Of a stretch of DNA of 64,000 bases, positions 22,141-33,340 are shown piece by piece (position 1 is the first letter of the stretch; each line of letters starts with the position of its first letter). The stretch spans positions 1-64,000 of the forward strand of contig JACTVC010000041.1 in assembly GCA_018417955.1 (NCBI GenBank), written 5' to 3'. The notes under the pieces are model-generated. The model had not been told where the DNA came from. It saw nothing but the letters and a program-made list of their open reading frames with translations, and made no database searches. This DNA is from Laccaria trichodermophora (taxonomy: Eukaryota > Basidiomycota > Agaricomycetes > Agaricales > Hydnangiaceae). A program made the translations under genes and the position numbers.

Positions 22141-23125
22141 CTGTGGAGAGAAGGGGTTAGATCCGTCGTGTATGATGAAATAGATAGGAGGCAGGGGGTG
22201 GGAGGAGGTGAAGGACGTTCCTGTCTTACTCAATCACTGCCCAATCTCCGAAACGCAATCACGTGGTATCAGTTAAACGCCGCGCGATGGACGGTCACCT
22301 CAGGCTTGAACAAGTCGGCTTGGGAAGGGTTCATGCTGAGAGCGGAATCCGAGGGGGCTGGGGAGTTTGGTTATGCGACTGCGTCTGTGGTGGGTTGATT
22401 TTCCCTTTATATATTCCAGCATCGAGTCAATGTTTGTGGGGCTGCTCCACCTTGACATTTTGTAGTGAATTTCTAACAAAATGACGCATTATGTCAACCA
22501 AACAATCAGTGGGGCTGCGGCGCCAGCTACGAACACCAACAGCTGCCCAGACTGCACTCTAAGTTGACTTGTACAAATTTTCCTACCAATGTCGCATTGT
22601 CTAAAACATGCTAAGAAGTCTAGGAAGCTCCAAGTTGAGAGGCTGGAGCAGAAATGCCGCTATTGCAAGACCTACCGATATGCGTGAGGTTTGGATAAAC
22701 ATGAAGTTTGGTGTATACTTACATTTATCCACACCCATTGCTTCAATCAATCCCCTCTTTTGCAGTACCAGTTGCTTTATTTGTATACAATTTATCTACA
22801 TACTTAAGAGGAATTATGAAGGATACCCAAGATTAGGGTAGAGTGATACAACCTAATAAATACTGATGTGCTCGAATGCGGAAACCTCTCAGCACTTGCT
22901 AGTGATTAGCGCGAGGTTACATGACCTGATAACATGCTAATATGTCTTCCCTCGCAGACTGATCAACACTCGTAAGTTCATCAGCTGCCGCAATGACTTG
23001 TATGCTAATTGGGATTTTTCCGACATATGATCTAAAACACGCGGAACTTGTGCAAGTGCCCAGGAATTGGGCCTGTGTGACTTGTGTGGCTTCCAGGAGA
23101 GGACACAGGGGGAAGTGCTCACGCA
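22141..23125. other. Intergenic, no gene recognised
   Basis: Apart from the possible Pho88 exon fragment at 22,300-22,400 I see only short, unconvincing frames. Confidence 0.3.
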
Positions 23126-23254
23126 AATGATGTCATATTACTATATTTAGACACATGCCTGATTACGTTAGTTAGTTAGTCCACCTCAAGTCGCCTTAAC
23201 AAAAAAATCGACCCCGGGTCTTTTTTTCCGATGCCGGCACCCCCTTGAAGCGAG
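23126..23254. mobile_element. Truncated hAT end (relative of the 2,854-4,354 element)
   Basis: Aligns with the right end of the first hAT-type element: GATGTCATATT...GACACATGCCTGATTACGTT...AAAAAATCGACCC...GGCACCCCCTTG. The outer 12 bases CGGCACCCCCTTG match its TIR with one change. No matching left end is found upstream, so it is a 5'-truncated copy. Confidence 0.7.
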
Positions 23255-23284
23255 GTACTCGTTCCGTTACAAGTTGAACCTTTT

Positions 23285-23640
23285 CTGACCTTGCTTCCGC
23301 GAAGGTGACCGTGACACGGCTGGAAAGGCGCACTTCGAGGAGACGGCGAAGTGGGTGAGAAGACATGTAGTGCGTTGGTCGAGAGTCAAAGAGTTCCGAG
23401 TGCTCACAAAGCAACTCCGAATTGTCTTGGTTCAACGAGATCTAGAAAATCATCATGCTGCCCCAACCTCCGAGGTGAGTTTACTTACTTACTTTGATCA
23501 CATACATGATGTTGATGCTAGTACCCCTGTATGTCTTCCAATGTCAACACATCGGATGTGGCATGTGGTCTTCAGCGCTTTGTTCTCCTCCTGGGTCGTT
23601 TCATTACCTGGTAAGTATGAATCCCATGCTTACCGGGCCT
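23285..23640 (+). other. Exon-like open stretch, unrecognised
   Basis: 23,310-23,473 reads RFEETAKWVRRHVVRWSRVK then EFRVLTKQLRIVLVQRDLEN, ending at a good donor (GAG|GTGAGTTTAC); a second piece (VCLPMSTHRMWHVVFSALFS) ends at GTAAGTATG near 23,610. The sequence has coding character (amphipathic, basic) but I do not recognise the family and cannot find start or end. It lies immediately right of the truncated hAT end. Confidence 0.3.
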
Positions 23641-23744
23641 TCTTTCTAATGTTTTGAGTTCCAAGAATTCACGCAGTTACAGCGGCCACTGTAGCAGAGG
23701 ATTCGTCGTAAGTTCTTTAAACGATGGATCGGCTTCAGAACGGG

Positions 23745-23750
23745 TATAAA
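23745..23750 (+). promoter_or_regulatory. TATA box of the DUF5648-type gene
   Basis: TATAAA in the context CGGGTATAAAACGCACTG, 54 bases upstream of the start codon at 23,804, with a pyrimidine-rich stretch (CACCCCTTCAGTTCCCC) between. Confidence 0.55.
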
Positions 23751-23803
23751 ACGCACTGAAGCGAGCCCACCCCTTCAGTTCCCCTAGGACTACGACGATT
23801 AAT

Positions 23804-24399
23804 ATGCGTTTCACATTTGGTCTTGTTGCTGCCATCGTCGGTTTTGCTATTCGTGCTGCTGCGGCTCCCTTGACGGTCACCCAATTGTATCATCGTTTGC
23901 CTCTGCACCACTAGCCCATTCTTTCAACCTTTTCAGCCGCTCTCAGCACCAAAAATTTGTGGAGATCCAAGATTGGCCGTTCCCCTGCTCAGGGCATACA
24001 ACCCGATTGGACTCGAGCATTTCTACACAACCAACGTTGGAGTTTCAGAATGCCGTCACCAAGCTCGGTTACATCGACGAAGGGACGACTGGATACATCT
24101 TTCCCTCTCAGGAACTGCACACTATCCCTTTCTGCAGGTTGTTCAATTCTGTCGGCGTTGATCACTTTTACACGACCAGCGTTTCGGAGATGGATAATGC
24201 TCTGCAAAACCTTGGGTATATGTATGAGGGAATTGCTGGATACCTGTATTCTGACACCGCTTGCGGTGCCCTTCCTCTTTATCGCCTCAACAGCCCCGGT
24301 GCCACAGACCACCTTTATACAATGTCCACTGACGAGAGAAATACCGCCTTGAAAGGATATAACTACGAAGGACTCGCTGGCTACCTCTTCCCTTTCTAG
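23804..24399 (+). pseudogene. Secreted DUF5648-type repeat protein, frameshifted
   Basis: Starts MRFTFGLVAAIVGFAIRAAA, a clear signal peptide, then an intron (about 23,876-23,936, acceptor TTTTCAG). The mature part consists of three repeats of the kind PLxRxxNxxGxxHFYTTxxxE followed by ALxxLGYxxEGxAGYxF, typical of DUF5648, a fungal secreted repeat family often found with lectin or lysozyme-like genes. Repeat 1 begins in one frame (CGDPRLAVPLLRAYNPIGLE, 23,958 on) but its second half (EFQNAVTKLGYIDEGTTGY) lies in another, so a 1-2 base frameshift sits near 24,035-24,045. Repeats 2 and 3 are intact to the TAG at 24,397. Either a recent pseudogene or a sequence error; no short intron fits there. 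Confidence 0.7.
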
Positions 24400-27230
24400 G
24401 TAGGGTTGGTCCTTAGTGCGTCGGTTCGTTTGGATAATGCTTCTTCGTACCTGATGCCCACCACAAGGTTCATACTGTGTCTTGTATGATGAATTATAAA
24501 TGTGAAGCTCTTCCTACAAAATCCTTCATCTTAAAGCATTTTGCCGCGAGGTCTGTCTAATGTTAGGTTTGTTGACAGTTATTGAATGTCAAGGACAATG
24601 ACGGCGTAAGTACTTTGCTTTCGTCCACCATGCAAAAACTCCTCCGAGCCTTGTTCCAGACACTTTCATTCGACCTGAGCGCTGTCAACTCAACACATAT
24701 AGAATTTTGGGAAAGCAAGATCACGCCACTCTCCGTTGTTATTTCGTCGGAAGTTTTGTCTGGGACGCTCGACGGCTGGAGCACGACAGAGATCACTGTG
24801 GCAGGGAGTTAGGCCTTTAGGGGGAAACGGCAGTTCAAGAGGAAATTAAAGGTTCATTTGATTGCGTTTTACTCGCTTCACCTTTCTCATAGCATGACTT
24901 GGTCCATGACCGATCTTCTCGTTCTTGCTTCCAAAAAGGTTTGATCTCTAGCCGTTACCTCCCGAGTGGTCGCTTGGCGAATCGTCCCAAAGCTCAACTG
25001 TCCATGTCAACCCAACCATTGACTCTTCTGGCAAAGCTAAAGGCCGACCTTTGTCAGACACTTTTCACTTGCCGTTTTCCCGACCCTTCCCCATCAGCCA
25101 TGTCTTCGTTATTCCATGCCCCTTGATTTGACTCCCCTTGAACAATCTCGCCTAGCCCCAACCTAGCCCTCGAGGCATCACAGCGACTTCCAACAAACCC
25201 TAGCCGCCGTTCCGCACATGACCTTCCAGTTAATGGCTCGTACCACCGTTCAACCCAAAGATCTATCATCCCAACTGTGACAACCCAACCTCCGTCAAGC
25301 ATGCCCATCCCTCCTCATTATGCACGACACACCCAACATCCCAGGTGGTTCTGTACATCTAGCGTTTCGCTTTCGGTCAACCCCCTCGCCTTAACCTAAT
25401 CTAGCTCGATTGGCGGACACTGCCGAGAATGTAGACCTCCACTTTCAAATTCTTGCTTAGCCTTTGTTGCCTCGCTCTTTATGCGACTTTTACGGCAAGT
25501 CGAATATATGGATAAAAAGGAGGTGCTGGTTGCCCGTTGTGATTGTCGATTTGGGGTGCGTTTCTTGCTCCTTCCCCAGCCGTGGTCCACTCTGTGTCTA
25601 TCTTAGTTTCAGTTCCGTCCTTCGCGGAATACAGCCTCGCTTTTCATACTCTTGACCGCCCCCCTCCTTATGGAGATCAGGGGAAGCGCCTTGCACGAAT
25701 GGTAGAATTCCAGGTAATAAGTCTTTTGTGTCAACCATTCCAAGGATGAAAAACATAATAACAGACTTTGATTGCAAAATTGAGCATGAATGAGACTGTC
25801 GCCCAATTTTCCTTCCCATGAAAATTATCCATCTGTAAAGCGAAATGTCGGCGGATATGAAGCCCTCCATAACTGCACCTTGGAGGTCCACAGCGACATT
25901 CCACCCACACACCCTCAAAATATTCGCTACCGGTTTGCCATTTCGGTAGAATCGATGGCATTAATTGTGCTGGAACCTATAATCGATGATCGATGCCCTC
26001 GGTACATACAACAAGTCAAAACAAACATTCTATTGAACAACGATGTCCGTGCAATCTCCTTTCAGCTCTGCCAGTCTAACGCTTCCAAGGATTCGCTCGT
26101 CTACCACATTTATAACTCACATCCATCGAAACATGACCCCACTCCTGTATCTTATTCTTCGGAAGCGACATCTCATGCCACCTCGCCCCAGGTTTCCCAT
26201 TCAAACATCGATCGGATTGTGCGCCTCTGCTCCACTAATCGAGCCCTGCTATTCCCCTGCTTCCCCAAAAAAACGGTCGTCGGGTCAATTCAACCTGCAT
26301 AGATCTTCTGAATCGCCCCCAGTGGAAATCTTAGGCGGCTGGTCGGATTTTGAGGTAGATCTACGCGCAACTTGAATTGTTAGGTGGCCACTCGTGAGGG
26401 GGCGCGGTCGACTCGGACAAATGGTAGTGTCTTTAAGACGATACCAAACTGGCTCCGTCAGCTCGAGAGACCTGCTCACGGTATCACTGAGCCAGCCACG
26501 TCCCAGTTACCTCGGCGCCGACAACAAGCATTCTAGCTAGTCGAATTCGCATGCATGCGATAAATCCTCTAATGAACGAGAACTTGAGCTGGCGTGCAGT
26601 CTGAAAAAATCTCCACTCTGACGGCCATTGATTCAATCTGTGCACTTTCCGATTCCGAACTTGAACGTTTGAACTCCTGCCCACCCCCTCTGATATTTTC
26701 CTATTTTCTGGCCTCCAACAATGTAGACAAGGGACGTAACAGCGGTACTTTCCTTCGCTCAACCGTGCAGGTACCTTCCTCCAGTCCCTAAGTTAACTTC
26801 AGGGCGGAAAACACTCAGTCGGCCCGTCTCGACCGAGTTTAAAGGATCGTCGTCGTCCAAATTTGGCCCTTCTCGCATAGTGGTAATTTCGGGGATGAAA
26901 TCTTTGGGCTATTGTAGGGTTAGCACCCCACGCGTAATCCACGATCTTTTCAGTCTGAGATAACGCTGCACTTCTTTCAAGTTTGCCTTACCTATCCGTA
27001 GGTAATTCGAAGAACCTACCACTGCCGCGCCATTCAAGCTGTTACTCAATAGCCTGCTCGGCTATCGCGGTTACTACTCACCAGTTATCCAACAAACAGT
27101 ACGCCATTCCGAATTATTATTTTGTACACGAGCCATTGACACACCGCGCCGCATATGTCCGTGACCGCCACAGAGGGTTCCAATGTAATCCCATACAAAG
27201 TGCGATATTGAGGGGTGCCTTGGACGAAAT
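24400..27230. other. Long intergenic stretch, no gene recognised
   Basis: 2.8 kb with open frames up to 170 codons (25,790-26,302, plus) but no known motif, no convincing intron chain and no repeat that I can see. A small frame at 24,582-24,812 is preceded by a plausible donor (GGCGTAAGTAC) but leads nowhere. Confidence 0.3.
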
Positions 27231-27250
27231 GACCATTGAAAGAAGACCAA

Positions 27251-27411
27251 TGAGTACATTTTCTCCCGAACTTTTGGATAATATATTCCACCATCTTTTT
27301 TTTCAGTCATCTGCTTCGACCTTCGACCTTCGTCAGGAATCCCACTGCAAGTCATGTGTGCTCCGCCGAGTTGCGGGTCACTCTTACAGGCAAAGAAAAT
27401 GCCATTTTTAA
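27251..27411 (+). pseudogene. F-box N-terminal fragment
   Basis: MSTFSPELLDNIFHHLFF matches the first half of an F-box (LPPELLxxIFxHL). The frame then degenerates (Ser/Cys/Arg-rich) and stops at 27,411, only 62 bases before the next F-box gene. It may be a leftover from a tandem duplication of that gene. Confidence 0.35.
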
Positions 27412-27472
27412 CCAATATAAAGGAAAACTTCACCCTTAACCGAGCCAAATACATATCCCTTTCTTCAGCGTT

Positions 27473-28379
27473 ATGGCTGAAGCCTACCGACCGCCGCACT
27501 TACACGACATCTGTCGCTCAGAGCGCCCCCAACCGACGACAGTCACGAATTCATTTCCCGATGATGTCTGTCGCGAGATCTTTGACCGGGTGGCAGAATG
27601 CAACGTGGAAATGGTCCCATCGCTAGTTTTGGTCTCTCGGAGCGCTCACACTTGGTTCGTCTTCCTTGTTCATCCCAAGCGCACAAATTATCAATCATTT
27701 TCGTAGGATGACTCCTCTTCTCTACAAGGTTGTCGTGTTACGATCTCATGTATCCGCACAGCGGTTTCTTTACACAATTCGTATTAAACATGCCGCATTC
27801 TTCCTGAACCACGTAAAATCCCTCTGCCTCACATCAAAAATCGCCGGTGGCGACGCTTCCAGAATCCTCCGTGCTTGCGCCAACGTCATCAACCTAGCTA
27901 TTTGGTTACCCGGCTCCCTTCCTATAAGCGCCAGCACCACTGCCCAGCCGCGTACCCTCTCCATCACTATCTTCAGTCCTTCTTCTATCCAAAATCTCAG
28001 CCATGAACCCACTTTCGCCCTTCCCCTCTTCTCCAGAGTCTCGCATCTCATCATCACCGACCCACTTCAGTGTAGCAAGATCGCAGAGCTGTCTCTCCTC
28101 CCCTGTATGACCCATCTCGAACTCAGTCTTGCCCGAGGAACCTCATGCGCCGAACCAATACTCCTCCTCATGTCCTCCTGCGACAAACTCAAAGTGTTGA
28201 TCCTTTTGGTCGATTTTGTCACTTTTTCAACGGGCCCGAAACCACTGAGCGGTCATCCCCTGTGTGTATATTATGAACGGGGATTGAGCAAAGTCGAAAC
28301 TTGGGAGCCGTTCGTCAGAGGCCAAAATAGTAGATGGGAGGAGGCGGAAGATATCGTGCAGGCAAGAAAAGCCACATGA
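27473..28379 (+). CDS. F-box-like protein, 284 aa
   Basis: Two exons, 27,473-27,654 and 27,707-28,379, joined by a 52-base intron (GTTCGT...TCGTAG); spliced in phase. After a polar N-terminus, residues 27-60 read SFPDDVCREIFDRVAECNVE then SLVLVSRSAHTWMTPLLYKV, the F-box-like pattern with a Trp followed by a P-x-LY motif, common in mushroom F-box proteins. The rest is leucine-rich with LTSK, LSLLPCMTHLELSL and CDKLKVLILLVDF stretches, suggesting degenerate leucine-rich repeats. Expected role: substrate adaptor of an SCF ubiquitin ligase; substrate unknown. Such genes are hugely expanded and variable in Agaricomycetes. The start is the first Met in frame, and no TATA is obvious. Confidence 0.7.
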
Positions 28380-28578
28380 TACACATCCCTGTTTGAGGAC
28401 TCGCCAACAGAAGTTGGCGGCTCTGGAGATGCTGTGGTCCTTGACGAAGTCGGACTGCTGTGTCAAGAGGATTTCGATCCGTTTCTTCCCTCTTCTACTG
28501 GCGAGAGTGCGCTGGGTGTTAGGCGCTAGCCATCTTTCGTTGCCTCCCTTTTCCGACAAATTCTAGTTCCACTGAGTG

Positions 28579-29000
28579 CCGATCCTCTCACCCCCTAGTT
28601 AGTATCCCCCAACTAATATCCCCTTGGTATCCCCTTCAGAAGATGTTTCAGTGAGGTCATCGAAGTTGAGGCTGGCGGCTAATTAAACGTCACCTGCTCT
28701 CTAGCCACAATACTCATGTCAGTGGCGCGAAATTTGATAGGACCAGAAAGACCACTATGAGAGGAGCAGAGTCTGGATCTGCGCCATCTCCGTTATGATC
28801 ATGATCTTACTTATGTAAACATCAAACATGGCGTGTTTGACATCGTTGACGTTGCCCAACACGGTCACCTTCCCTGGATACCAATGAGGTGCGTCCTCTT
28901 CAATCCTAAGGCTTCTAGTTCTGATTATGATTCATTGAAGCTAATTCACTGGAACCAGTGCGCTGCAAATTTCTCCTCCTCAAGACACGGCGTTGGAACG
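28579..29000. repeat. Direct repeat, right copy
   Basis: Second copy of 1-470. It begins GATCCTCTCACCCCCTAG and differs by small indels (for example an extra AATATCCCCTTGGT). It is followed at 29,003-29,110 by the segment related to 5,222-5,330, so here the two pieces are contiguous. The frame 28,833-29,225 spans it but is not conserved in the left copy. Confidence 0.85.
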
Positions 29001-29623
29001 CGCGCTCTTACCAAGCATTCCCAACTTCCCGTGGGCATCACTGTCGGAGGAATGAGGCTCAAGATTGGAAGGAAGCAGCGGGTGATTCAGAATGTAGTCT
29101 GCTCAACCAAAACTCAGGCTTGGGGCTTGAAGATTTCAAGCTTGAAGGTGATGGCACATCAATATTTAGTAAAGGTAAAGTCGCCTAGCGAATTTAGGTT
29201 TATCACAACTAACATTCTAGCTTGACACTCAAAATTGGCACTGTAGCAGCAACTTGAAGGTCTCCAAGTATTAACTCTAGAACCGGGTCCATAACAGCCT
29301 TCCACAACAAACAAAACCCGCCAAGGCTTTATCAACGATGAGCGCAAATCCGACGGTGGTACCTGAATGCAAACTACATTAAGTGCTTGGCGGCCATTAT
29401 CACATTTGGCGTTTTTCGAGAAGAGACGCCAACGTAAGCTATATCCGCCCAGCATTGCCAGCAAATCAGGGACGATTAGGAGCGCTGAAGCGTTTTGGAC
29501 AGAACAAGCCTTACCAAATCATGCACCTCAATAAAGAGGCCTTGTTGCGAAAGCGTTTTTGCGCACCTGGCTCTTCCCCTCCCAGAATTCCTCTCCTCCG
29601 AGTCGTCTCAACTCGACGGCGAG

Positions 29624-31004
29624 ATGTCGCTGGCTACAATTGAACCCTCTGACATACAGGGTCTCAAAGATTCCCGTGGGGTTCGTCTCAAAGTTACATC
29701 TTGTCAAGGATGGCTTGCCCAACGCTTTTGTTTAGGCCCTTCCAGTAGTGGGATTAGAAGTGAATGCGGCTGGTAAACGTCATTCATTCCCCATCACTCT
29801 TTCCTCCGATAGTTCCCTCGCAGTTCGACGTCTGAGCTTAACATCGGGAAGAAAGCCATTGCGTTCATCGCCTTTGGTTGGGCCCTCAATCTCACCCCTC
29901 GTTGTTATTGATGACGCTGACAACGAGGATGAGTCTCCGTCAGATACCCTACTCGCCAAACCAGAGGTGATTGTATTACCCCAACTACCCGCGAAAACTG
30001 TAGTTTTAAGACCGAAGTCTCCCGATTGCATCATGCACGCTCCTAATCGTCGCGTCTCAATAGTCTGGGATACTTCGGTGCCGAATCCGGGTCAGGAAAG
30101 ACTGCGCCGTCCGGAGAGACACAAGTTGAAGCGACCGCGAAGCGCTCTGTCCGATCCTACAGATGCCTACAACTTTCCTCGCCCCCAGGATTTCCTAGCA
30201 CCCATGGCTGACGAAAAATTCTACTACTGCTCAACACTCCCTACCCTCTCCTCACGTCGACCCCACTCCTTCTACATAGATCCAACTGCCATGTGTAGCG
30301 ACCCGCCCCATTTCCCAGAAACCGTACCGAAATCGCCATCCGGCTTACCTACGGACAACTCGTGGTACCTTGCATCTCCTTACGATGTTACACCTCGCTT
30401 TACCAGGTTAGGCCTCGCAAATGTGATTCTCCCAGTTTCTGCGAAAGCGCAAAATCGCGGCAAACCATCAGTCGTACCTTTACATCCCTCGCCATCTTCC
30501 AACGCCCTGAAACCCCGATCTGCGATACTTGACAAGTTCACTGGAACCGCTGGTTCAACTCGCTCCAATCTTTTCGCGCATCCGTCGGGCAGCACACTAT
30601 CATCGACCGCTGAGTTAGAATCTGATGCTGGTCCTCCGACACCTAGCCCCATGAGCACGACGCCGACACCCAGCTTCGCGAGCAAGGCAGAGGTTTCCTC
30701 GCATACATTAAACCACGGTGGACGACGTAAATTCTCTGCTCTTTCCCGTATGCCGAAGAACTCGTTGGCACGTTTCAGGAGCCTCCGCTTCTCTGAAAAG
30801 ATAGTGTCTGATAGTTCACATGAAGCCTTCGAAGTTCAACTGCAGGTTGACCCTAACAAGCCGAACACTCCAAACGTTGAGGAGTCAGCGGTTCAGATTG
30901 AACCCCCGTTCGCCGCCAAGCATGTGTATGAGCCCTTATCTAGAAGAGGGACGATCAGGAAGATTTGGACGTCGTTGACTGCTGGCTCTAAGAATCGCCT
31001 ATAA
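29624..31004 (+). CDS. Ser/Pro-rich protein of unknown function, 441 aa
   Basis: Exon 1 (29,624-29,680) encodes MSLATIEPSDIQGLKDSRG; a 55-base intron (GTTCGT...TTTAG) leads in phase to exon 2 (29,736-31,004). I chose this Met because it lies in frame and 57 bases before a good donor. The protein is low-complexity and Ser/Thr/Pro-rich, with several SP/TP dipeptides (SPSDT, PTPSPMSTTPTP) that would be targets of proline-directed kinases, and a basic C-terminal part (LSRMPKNSLARFRSLRFSEK) ending RGTIRKIWTSLTAGSKNRL. No domain recognised; probably largely disordered. The single long open exon over a GC-balanced region makes it a real gene in my view. Confidence 0.65.
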
Positions 31005-32327
31005 TACCGGGCGATCCGGGTTAGGGAAAGATCTCTTGCAGGCAAAACACTAAATGTTGGAATCTTAGAGAATCTATAGTAAATCTGTATTCAAGGATCA
31101 CAGGAAAAGTTGTTCAATTGAAATCTGAGACCGGAAGCAGGGACAGTGGGGCTGCGGGCAAGGTTAGAGGCCTTTGGCCGTGTTGGCAGATGACTTCCAT
31201 CGAAGTGGAGGGCGCTACCATATATGAAGGGGTGTTGACATGGCGAGCATACAGCCGTAAGACTACGTCATTCTTTGTGACGGCTGTATTATCACATACG
31301 TATTGCAGGTTGAGCGCTACTGTCCGATAGAGTCGTCGGTCCTGGGCTTGGCGCTCCCAATCACCGCCTATCCTTACAAAATTCCCGACGAAAACACGCT
31401 TCCTCTTATCACATATCTTCTCGTGCCTACCACGTAAACTGGACGCCCAGCCCCAAGCTTTTGGCCCATTGTAATATCGACCGCCCATTTTCTGCTGATG
31501 AACTGCCAACTTGACAGCGCGTTTGTCACCCGACGCCAGGAGGAGCAGGGAGTGTTGAAATTTTGTTCCGTAAGCGCCTGCGAAGTGCCTGACTCGACTC
31601 TTCCATGTTTGGGGAGGAGAGGTTGGGTTTGAACGTTAGTTTGGGGGGGCTTGATTACAAGTACCAGAACAACCGTCCCGGGTGCTGCAAGGGAAGTGGT
31701 CAATAATGCGTGGATGTCCAGGTCCTAAGATCGGAAAAAATTGAGTGAACGACGTACTGGTGACTTTTCAACTTGCTTTACATAACATTCAACTTCAAGG
31801 GCGTTCGTAAATTTGTAAATTTGCTCAAGCTGTCAGTCACTTCGAGAATCGAGCCTGAAATCTCACCCAAGTCCTTGAAAGTTCGGCTCGACGACGTTCC
31901 TGAGTGGAATCAGTAAGGAGAGATATTAGAACTAATTGGCCTTGCCTACTGCTGAATGAAATCGAGCAGAAGTCAGCTACGAAGCTTGACAGGGTATTTT
32001 GCCGCTGAAGTTCAACGTTCAACGTCGAATCAATTGCCCGCAGTCAGATTGTTTCCCACCACAGAAAAAAACAATTGCAATGGCAAAACAGAGGTACATC
32101 GCAAATCCAATGTTCGGAACATGGGGCCCAAGGGAGGAATCGTGGAGGGAAATTGAAAATAGGGAGCAAGCAACACACGCGTAAAAGGCACGCAGTCGGA
32201 TCAAGAAACGGATTGTTGGGCAGTGCCACTTGAGGCAAACAGCTCCTCCACTTGGCTTCCAACGTTAACTTCCTTCACCTCGAAATCGTTGAAATATACG
32301 TGTGCAGCGCGATACCACAAGATAGGA
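31005..32327. other. Intergenic, no gene recognised
   Basis: Short frames on both strands; nothing with a motif or an intron chain. Contains the downstream region of the Ser/Pro-rich gene and the upstream region of the RanBD gene. Confidence 0.35.
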
Positions 32328-33079
32328 ATGCCGCCGACTAAGGAGGATGCCTCGATTGGGCCCCATAGTAGCGCGCTTGTCGCACAACCAGAGGTACGAA
32401 TCACCCACTTGACTTGTGGGGCGACTTTTTATAATCGACCTCTAGCCGCAGCCCCAACTACCCCCACTCGAAGGCCAAGAGTTGCTCAAAATGTATCCTC
32501 AAAACGACGTACCCAAACCCCTCTTCCATTAATCCAAACTCCTCTACACAGGAACGCGAAGTTCTTCCTCTTCGACGCTGCAGCTGTCAAATGGAATGTC
32601 TTCGGAAGTGGATCGGTCATTCTACTCTTGGAAAAGGACAAGAAGACGGCGAGCGTGATAATGAAATCCCGTACGAAGATCTATGCCAACTTTACCAGTA
32701 AGTTGGTTCAGTTATGTCGTTGTTAGCTACTCATTCATGTACCTGTTTTGAATGTCTCTAGTCACTGGGATTGAGTGGCAGTTAAGCATGGGATCCACAG
32801 AAACCAGAGCATTGGTCGGTAAAGTTCCCGCGGATTCTTCACGGATATGTGATCAATCGCAGACTCTGGCAGTTCGCTTTGCGTCGGAGGACTGTTAGTA
32901 CTCTTGCTACTTGAGATTCGACTGATGAACTGCTCACCGCCTCCTTCTCAGACGCTTCCCGCTTCAGGTCTGTGTATGAAGATGCCCAGAAAGGACTCTT
33001 CAATCTACAAGATGGGAGTGCAGGCCCCGAAAAAGCCAAACAATCTCCTCCGCCTGGTTTAGAAGATGGTCGAGACTGA
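32328..33079 (+). CDS. RanBD1 (Ran-binding)-domain protein, 209 aa
   Basis: Three exons in phase: 32,328-32,697, 32,762-32,893 and 32,952-33,079. Residues about 80-190 form a RanBP1-like pleckstrin-fold domain: NAKFFLFDAAAVKWNVFGSG (known pattern KLFRFDxxxxxWKERGxG), VILLLEKDKKTASVIMKSRT (KIL...SGKxRLLMRRD), ANFTITGIEWQL, and a C-terminal TLAVRFASEDYASRFRSVYE (LAIRFxxxExAxxFKxxFE). Such domains bind Ran-GTP in nuclear transport; this one is short and lacks FG repeats, so it resembles a stand-alone RanBP1/Yrb2-like protein. The N-terminus is Pro/Thr/Arg-rich. The in-frame upstream Met at 32,223 is possible; a 52-base GT-AG stretch inside exon 1 (32,395-32,446) would break the frame if spliced. 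Confidence 0.75.
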
Positions 33080-33340
33080 TGGATGTTTGGTGGAATCTGT
33101 TGACAGGACCAGGATCTATGGACTTCTGTAGGTGATATATAATTTCGTTGATGTACTGTCGTGACTGGATGTATTCTTGTATTTATAACATATTATAGTC
33201 GACAAGGAGTGGTTGGTTACAAGCCTGATCATAATGCACGTATGTCACAAAACGGGGAGAGCATAAACAAAGATAGCCAGCAACAAAAGATACCAGAAAG
33301 AAACAAAAAGCTCCGGGCATCGTCTTCGGAATCATCACCA

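Noticed and set aside
25790..26302. 170-codon plus-strand frame
   Set aside because: No motif, no splice partners, and overlapping frames on the opposite strand are of similar quality.
1..29000. LTR retrotransposon with LTRs at 1 and 28,579
   Set aside because: The repeats lack TG...CA ends, 28 kb is too long, and no gag-pol sequence is seen between them.
30380..30685. Minus-strand 101-codon frame
   Set aside because: Shadow of the long Ser/Pro-rich exon on the plus strand.
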